Source: Flavobacteriaceae bacterium (lineage in GTDB: Bacteria; Bacteroidota; Bacteroidia; Flavobacteriales; Flavobacteriaceae). From it: DNA of 10,286 nt. The notes under the pieces are model-generated. The model was given only the letters and a program-made list of their open reading frames with translations, was not told where the DNA came from and did no database searches. Positions 6,339 through 10,286 of the stretch are shown here, piece by piece; position 1 is the stretch's first letter; every line of letters begins with the position of its first letter. Where the stretch lies: positions 1 through 10,286 of the forward strand of contig DAOVTC010000024.1 in assembly GCA_030633285.1 (NCBI GenBank), given 5' to 3'. The position numbers and the translations under genes were made by a program.

Positions 6339-7304
6339 TTATTTTTTAATTAAAAATTCTATTTTATTAGGAATCACTTTTACATCAAAAAGTATTTCAG
6401 GTTTCTCAACTATTTTAGGAATTAAATATTCAAAATTATTACTTTCAGTTTCTTTATAATCACACTGAATTTTAAAACTGTTTTCTGAAATTTTATTATA
6501 ATCTTTTAATGCAACTTGATAAGTTACTTTAACTTTTTTAGGGTATGTGCTAATAATATAATTTTTAGGCAAATTTATTATTCTATAAGCAAGATTAAAT
6601 GTTCCTTCTGTCATTTTTTCAACATCACCCTTTATAGTAACGATATTTGAAGATAATGTCACGTATTCATTTGGTTGTTTCAATTTTACTATTTCTTCAA
6701 AAGAACTTGATACTTCTTCCATTTCAAATAACTCAGTCTGAATATCATCAATTGAATCAATGTATTTTGAAGCTCCTGAAACAGTAACAGAATTTGGATG
6801 AATCATGTATTTTTTTACCAAACTGAAGCCAGATTTAAATTGTAAATTAACATTTGTAATAACTTTAACTTTCTTTGATTTTTTTACACCCAAGTCAAAA
6901 TATAAAGTATCCGGTTTTATTTTTAATACTTCCGTTTCTGCAGTAAATTGAACTTGTAAATCTTTAATTTTAGACTGTGTTATACTATAATATATTGAAC
7001 TTTTCTTATGATTTAAATCAGATAAACTATATTTTAATTCTTTTGTCTTTAAACCATATTTAAGTAATTTAAAGCCAATTGTTTTTACAGTTAATTTTAC
7101 TTTACTCACAGGTACATCTTGCAATAGTTTATTTTTAGGCACATCAACATAAACCAAATTAAATTCTACATCTGCAATATAATTTTTGGAAAGTTTAATA
7201 AGTGACCAAAATAAAAATGACAAGATTAAGAATAATAAAAAAACGCGTAATTTTTTATTACTCTTTAAAGAATCAATTTTACTTTGAGACTTTTTACTAA
7301 TCAT
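6339..7304 (-). CDS. YbbR-like domain protein (CdaR family)
   Basis: This protein of 321 residues has one N-terminal membrane helix (about 20-38, LRVFLLFLILSFLFWSLIKL) after a lysine-rich cytoplasmic start, with the remainder extracytoplasmic. That part reads as about three YbbR-type beta-rich repeats, near residues 41-138, 142-226 and 236-319. The best match is the second, with VKVITNV, SGFSLVKKYMIHPNSVTVSGASKYIDSI and IQTEL. In Firmicutes, CdaR proteins with such repeats bind and modulate the membrane diadenylate cyclase CdaA, so this may link to c-di-AMP signalling; no cyclase gene is in the window, so the role here is inference. It lies between yajC and coaE, and a strong intrinsic terminator in the 72-base gap before its start separates it from yajC. 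No clear promoter is visible in that gap, so it may depend on read-through. Confidence 0.85.
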   Translation of the reverse strand: MISKKSQSKIDSLKSNKKLRVFLLFLILSFLFWSLIKLSKNYIADVEFNLVYVDVPKNKLLQDVPVSKVKLTVKTIGFKLLKYGLKTKELKYSLSDLNHKKSSIYYSITQSKIKDLQVQFTAETEVLKIKPDTLYFDLGVKKSKKVKVITNVNLQFKSGFSLVKKYMIHPNSVTVSGASKYIDSIDDIQTELFEMEEVSSSFEEIVKLKQPNEYVTLSSNIVTIKGDVEKMTEGTFNLAYRIINLPKNYIISTYPKKVKVTYQVALKDYNKISENSFKIQCDYKETESNNFEYLIPKIVEKPEILFDVKVIPNKIEFLIKK

Positions 7305-7327
7305 CTTTAAATTTAATTCAATTATTT

Positions 7328-7358
7328 AAAAAAAGAGCCCTAATGATAGAACTCTTTT
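7328..7358 (-). terminator. Intrinsic terminator after yajC
   Basis: In minus-strand RNA, AAAAGAGUUCUA (7358-7347) pairs with UAGGGCUCUUUU (7342-7331) around the 4-base loop UCAU, and the 3' arm runs into seven consecutive U residues (7334-7328). Two of the twelve pairs are G-U; the plus-strand transcript would have C-A mismatches at those positions, so the structure is directional and matches the transcription of yajC. It lies 18 bases after the yajC stop codon. Confidence 0.8.
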
Positions 7359-7376
7359 AAAAAATATAGAAATTTA

Positions 7377-7694
7377 TTATTTTTTTAATTCTTTTGGTAA
7401 GTATTTCTTGCTCAATTCCATTGAAATGGATGATCTTTCAAATTTAATTTTACCTGCACCTGTTTCAATTACACAAGTATTATCATTATCAATTAAATCA
7501 ACTATCTTACCGTGAATACCACTAGTTGTTATAACTCTTGCTCCTTTTTTAATTGAAGCTTGAAATTTTTTTTCGTTTTTTTGGCGTTTTACTTGTGGTC
7601 GAATCATAAAAAGGTATATGATTAAAAACATCAAAGGAATCATTATATAGTTTCCTATACTATTGCTGGATTGTAAAAATATTGCTTGATACAT
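7377..7694 (-). CDS. yajC: Sec translocon accessory subunit YajC
   Basis: This protein of 105 residues has the usual YajC layout: a short periplasmic N-terminus, one membrane helix at about 15-31 (IGNYIMIPLMFLIIYLFM), then the conserved IRPQVKRQKNEKKF (31-44) and a small cytoplasmic domain with the block KKGARVITTSGIHGKIVDL (49-67). YajC associates with SecDF and YidC in the inner membrane and assists protein export and membrane protein insertion; it is generally dispensable. Length is typical of the family (about 90-110). It starts only 7 bases after the DUF1573 gene, so the two are co-transcribed, and a strong terminator follows. secD and secF are not next to it here. Confidence 0.95.
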   Translation of the reverse strand: MYQAIFLQSSNSIGNYIMIPLMFLIIYLFMIRPQVKRQKNEKKFQASIKKGARVITTSGIHGKIVDLIDNDNTCVIETGAGKIKFERSSISMELSKKYLPKELKK

Positions 7695-7701
7695 TATATT
7701 A

Positions 7702-8160
7702 TTAATTTTTAGATTTTGGTGTTACTTGAGCTAATATGGTTATAATTTCTTTACCACTATCAGTATTGGTTCTTAAAGTAACCTGTTTTCTTTGTTTATT
7801 AGGTTTACCTCTTGTATTAAATTTTACTTTTATTTTTCCTGTTTCTCCAGGTAAAATAGGTTCTTTTGGCCATTCTGGTACCGTACAACCACAACTTGAT
7901 TTAGCAGATGTGATAATTAGTTCAGATTTACCTGAATTTGTAAAAGCAAATACTGTTTCAACAATATCTCCTTCATTCAAAATTCCGAAATCGTGTTCAG
8001 TTTTATCAAAACTTAATCTTGGACCACCTAATCTAATTTCACTATCACGTGCTTTGGCATTCTCTATATTTTGCTTATTAATTTTTTTCACAGCATTTTC
8101 ATTACAAGAAGTTACAAAAAACCCAAAGCTTAAGATAATTAACACTATTATTTTTTTCAT
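7702..8160 (-). CDS. DUF1573 domain lipoprotein
   Basis: This protein of 152 residues has a lipoprotein signal peptide: MKKIIVLIILSFGFFVTSC with Cys19 as the predicted lipidation site. After a polar linker (20-45), a single DUF1573 domain covers about 48-147, an immunoglobulin-like beta sandwich of the ASH/PapD-like type. Diagnostic pieces are FDKTEHDFGILNEGD (51-65), FTNSGKSELII (73-83), SSCGCTVPEWP (88-98, with the paired cysteines 90 and 92), PILPGETGKIKVKF (101-114) and QVTLRTN (126-132). The molecular function of the family is not established. Gene order places it between nusB and yajC, 36 bases after nusB and 7 before yajC, an arrangement I associate with Bacteroidota. It should sit in the periplasm or outer membrane. 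Confidence 0.92.
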   Translation of the reverse strand: MKKIIVLIILSFGFFVTSCNENAVKKINKQNIENAKARDSEIRLGGPRLSFDKTEHDFGILNEGDIVETVFAFTNSGKSELIITSAKSSCGCTVPEWPKEPILPGETGKIKVKFNTRGKPNKQRKQVTLRTNTDSGKEIITILAQVTPKSKN

Positions 8161-8196
8161 TTTAAAATTTATTTTTTAATGCAAAAATATAAATAT

Positions 8197-9135
8197 TTAC
8201 AACAAACCTCTTCCTATTTTTTGCAATCTATTAGATTTGTTATACTCTTTTAAAAGTTTGTCTAAAACACCATTAATGAAATAACTACTTTTAGCGGTTG
8301 AATAATCTTTTGCTATTTCAATATATTCATTTATAGTAACTTTAGTTGGAATGGAAGGGAAATATATAAACTCCGTAATAGCTAATTTTATTAGAATTAA
8401 ATCAATTTCGGCTATTCTATCTGTATCCCAGTTTGGCGTTTTATCATCTATTTCATCAGAATACTCATCATGATGTAAAACTGTTTTTCTAAATAAATCA
8501 ATTAAAAAATCTTTATCATCCTCTTTTACTTCTAATTCTTTCAAGCTAATTAGATTACCCTTTTGTAATTGTTTAATTGTTTTAATTACCAAGGTATTAA
8601 CTAAAGGCAAATCGTCAACCCAACTCAAATTTAAACTTTCATAGTAGTCATATAATTTTTCATTTGGTGCTATAATTTTTTCAAAAAAATTGACACTAAA
8701 TTCTTTATCCTCTTTAAAAGAAGTATCTTGTATACTTAAATAATTGTTATATAGTTCACTTTCTTTTAATTCATCCCAAATTATTCTAACATATTCTCTG
8801 TTATCATTCCAATAATCAAGTTTTTTCTGAATGACATAGTCATTTATTTCATTACTATTTTCAATTGCTTGAACAACTTGATTATTAATAAATTTTAAAT
8901 TGGGATTTTTATCTTGAGAAGTAGCTAAATGACTTTTCTTTTTAATTTCTATATGCTCAAAGGCAATTTTTTTGACTTCAACTATCATTAGCAATTGTAA
9001 AATATACAAATCAAGTGCTTTTTGAATACTAAATAGTAAAAACTTTTCCTCTTTAACTAAGTTATCACTCTTAGATTGCAATAATGCATAAACCGATTGC
9101 ATTACTTTGATTCGAATGTGTCTTCTATTCACCAT
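8197..9135 (-). CDS. nusB: Transcription antitermination factor NusB (long Bacteroidota form)
   Basis: This protein of 312 residues has the NusB fold recognisable at its C-terminus: NWDTDRIAEIDLILIKLAI (235-253), then TKVTINEYIEIAKDYS (264-279) and SSYFINGVLDKLL (283-295). These match the conserved NusB positions (W, R, iD, INE, AK, FvNGvLd). The start RRHIRIKVMQSVYAL is also the usual NusB opening. NusB binds boxA RNA with ribosomal protein S10 (NusE) and prevents premature termination, mainly in rRNA operons. E. coli NusB has about 140 residues; the additional roughly 150 residues between the two parts are helical and charged, as in other Bacteroidota homologues, so the length is not evidence of a local fusion. 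It is the first gene of the minus-strand run, divergent from the ABC exporter. Confidence 0.93.
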   Translation of the reverse strand: MVNRRHIRIKVMQSVYALLQSKSDNLVKEEKFLLFSIQKALDLYILQLLMIVEVKKIAFEHIEIKKKSHLATSQDKNPNLKFINNQVVQAIENSNEINDYVIQKKLDYWNDNREYVRIIWDELKESELYNNYLSIQDTSFKEDKEFSVNFFEKIIAPNEKLYDYYESLNLSWVDDLPLVNTLVIKTIKQLQKGNLISLKELEVKEDDKDFLIDLFRKTVLHHDEYSDEIDDKTPNWDTDRIAEIDLILIKLAITEFIYFPSIPTKVTINEYIEIAKDYSTAKSSYFINGVLDKLLKEYNKSNRLQKIGRGLL

Positions 9136-9159
9136 GATTAAAAAGATCGTATTTTTTAC

Positions 9160-9175
9160 AAATATTTAAATATTT
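9160..9175. repeat. 16-base perfect AT palindrome upstream of nusB
   Basis: AAATATTTAAATATTT is its own reverse complement, with partial outward symmetry (ACA on the left, TGT on the right after one extra T). It lies in the 132-base gap between divergent nusB and the ABC exporter, 24 bases before the nusB start and probably within the nusB leader. It consists of A and T only, so chance is a real alternative. Confidence 0.4.
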
Positions 9176-9190
9176 TGTTAAATCAAGATG

Positions 9191-9198
9191 CAAAATTA
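9191..9198 (-). promoter_or_regulatory. Possible -7 element for the nusB operon
   Basis: Bases 9198 to 9191 on the minus strand spell TAATTTTG, an exact TAnnTTTG match, which would give a leader of about 50 bases. No TTG is found at a suitable distance upstream; an A9 tract (minus strand, 9210-9202) lies there instead and could act as an upstream element. Confidence 0.35.
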
Positions 9199-9213
9199 CT
9201 ATTTTTTTTTAAA

Positions 9214-9241
9214 TTGAACATCTAATTATTAAGTATATTCG
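9214..9241 (+). promoter_or_regulatory. Candidate promoter for the ABC exporter gene
   Basis: TTG at 9214-9216 is separated by 17 bases from TATATTCG at 9234-9241, which differs from the TAnnTTTG consensus at one base. Transcription would start near 9247, about 20 bases before the ATG at 9268. It overlaps the region just upstream of the possible nusB promoter, so the two would be read back to back. Confidence 0.4.
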
Positions 9242-9267
9242 CCTATATAAAATTTTGTGAAATATAA

Positions 9268-10286
9268 ATGAAAGCATTACAATACTTAAATAAATTTTTT
9301 TATAAATATCGTTTCCGCTTGATACTAGGAATATTGATTACAATAGTTTCTAAAATCTTTGTTTTACAAATTCCATCACTAATTCGTGAATCATTAAATG
9401 TAGTTGAAGATTATAATAATAACATTATCAATGATTTAGATATTGTAAAATCACAATTATTTATTAATGTACTTTTGATTATTGGAGCTGCATTAATTTC
9501 AGGTTTTTTTACATTTTTAATGCGTCAGACTTTAATAGTAATGTCTAGATTAATTGAGTTTGATTTAAAAAATGAAATTTTTCAACAATACGAAAAACTT
9601 TCTTTAAACTTTTATAAAAAAAATAGAACTGGTGATTTGATGAATCGCATCAGCGAAGATGTTGGTAAAGTTCGTATGTATTTCGGGCCAGCAATAATGT
9701 ACACTATGAATATGCTGGTTTTATTTGTAGTTGCAATAACAAAAATGATTAACATCGATCCCAAATTAACATACTACACCTTATTACCTTTACCAATTTT
9801 GTCAATATCAATTTATATTTTAAGTAGAGTAATAAATAAACGAAGTACAATTGTTCAACAATATTTATCAAAACTAACAACCTTTTCTCAAGAAATTTTT
9901 TCCGGAATAAATGTTATAAAAGCATACAGTATTGAAAATCAAATTTCTAATGACTTTATTAGTTTGGCAGTAGTCAGTAAGGATAAAAATATTTCATTAT
10001 ACAAAGCACAAGCTCTATTTTTTCCATTAATGATTTTACTTATAGGAATTAGTAACATAATGGTTATTTATATCGGAGGTACACAATACATCAATGGAGA
10101 AATTGAAAATATAGGCATAATTGCTGAATTCATTATTTATGTTAATATGCTCACTTGGCCGGTAGCTGTAGTTGGTTGGGTAACTTCAATAGTTCAGCAA
10201 GCCGAAGTATCTCAAAAGAGAATAAATGAATTTTTAGAAGAAATACCTTCTATACAAAATTTACAAAATGAAAAATCAACTATTCA
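9268..10286 (+). CDS. MsbA-like ABC exporter, transmembrane part (3' end outside the window)
   Basis: The ATG at 9268 opens a frame that stays open to the window edge (339 complete codons). It encodes the membrane domain of a fused permease/ATPase ABC exporter. Six helices are visible at about 18-37, 63-85, 140-160, 167-187, 250-272 and 283-305, with the typical intracellular loop motifs RTGDLMNRISEDV (120-132) and EIFSGINVIKAYSIE (209-223), followed by the linker helix QKRINEFLEE (316-325). The ATP-binding domain, which would supply the Walker and signature motifs, should begin just beyond the edge. Such half-transporters act as homo- or heterodimers and export lipids, peptides or drugs; nothing here identifies the substrate. 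It is divergent from nusB. Full length is expected near 580-600 residues. Confidence 0.92.
   Translation, partial: MKALQYLNKFFYKYRFRLILGILITIVSKIFVLQIPSLIRESLNVVEDYNNNIINDLDIVKSQLFINVLLIIGAALISGFFTFLMRQTLIVMSRLIEFDLKNEIFQQYEKLSLNFYKKNRTGDLMNRISEDVGKVRMYFGPAIMYTMNMLVLFVVAITKMINIDPKLTYYTLLPLPILSISIYILSRVINKRSTIVQQYLSKLTTFSQEIFSGINVIKAYSIENQISNDFISLAVVSKDKNISLYKAQALFFPLMILLIGISNIMVIYIGGTQYINGEIENIGIIAEFIIYVNMLTWPVAVVGWVTSIVQQAEVSQKRINEFLEEIPSIQNLQNEKSTI

Noticed and set aside
7736..8179. Plus-strand open frame of 147 codons
   Set aside because: It is antisense to the DUF1573 gene, which has a signal peptide and conserved motifs; the antisense product resembles no family.
8197..9135. Possible fusion of NusB to another domain because the protein is twice the E. 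coli length
   Set aside because: Long NusB proteins of about 300 residues are usual in Bacteroidota, and the added part shows no separate domain.
1..10286. Mobile element, CRISPR array, toxin-antitoxin or defence system
   Set aside because: No transposase, integrase, regularly spaced repeats, tRNA or defence-type genes are visible; the gene content and order are those of a chromosomal core region.

Overview
The window is AT-rich chromosomal DNA from a member of the Bacteroidota, most likely a Flavobacteriaceae-type organism. Four things point there: the gene order nusB - DUF1573 lipoprotein - yajC - YbbR-like - coaE; an RprX/RprY-like two-component pair; the long NusB of this phylum; and candidate promoters of the phylum's TTG ... 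TAnnTTTG type with almost no Shine-Dalgarno sequences. All assignments come from reading motifs, not from a database search.

Left part (1-3312). A DUF2141-type exported protein is cut by the window edge and reads leftward. Divergent from it is a two-gene unit: an ECF-like sigma factor with a GTG start, then, 2 bases later, a four-helix membrane protein that is a candidate partner or anti-sigma factor. Its stop codon directly abuts the stop codon of a convergent YciO-type gene of the Sua5/YrdC family. That gene is divergent from a lipoprotein alpha/beta hydrolase, and the 75-base gap between them holds a perfect 11-bp inverted repeat. A bidirectional hairpin terminator closes the hydrolase gene and the two-component operon that faces it.

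Central and right part (3340-9135). Seven genes run on the minus strand in the order nusB, DUF1573 lipoprotein, yajC, YbbR/CdaR-like protein, coaE, histidine kinase, response regulator. The run is not one simple operon. A strong intrinsic terminator, whose stem is complete only in the minus-strand RNA because of two G-U pairs, lies between yajC and the YbbR-like gene. A 112-base gap before the histidine kinase carries a helically phased array of TTAAC-like elements that looks like an OmpR/PhoB-type operator. Right of nusB and divergent from it, an MsbA-like ABC exporter begins and runs off the window.

Functionally this is housekeeping (transcription antitermination, Sec accessory, CoA synthesis, possible c-di-AMP-related regulation) plus regulatory modules (ECF sigma pair, RprXY-like system). 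I see no mobile element, CRISPR array, tRNA or rRNA, and no clearly new multi-gene system. The best leads are regulatory: the phased array at 5652-5698, the inverted repeat at 2369-2399, the terminator at 7328-7358, and the sigma factor/membrane protein pair.
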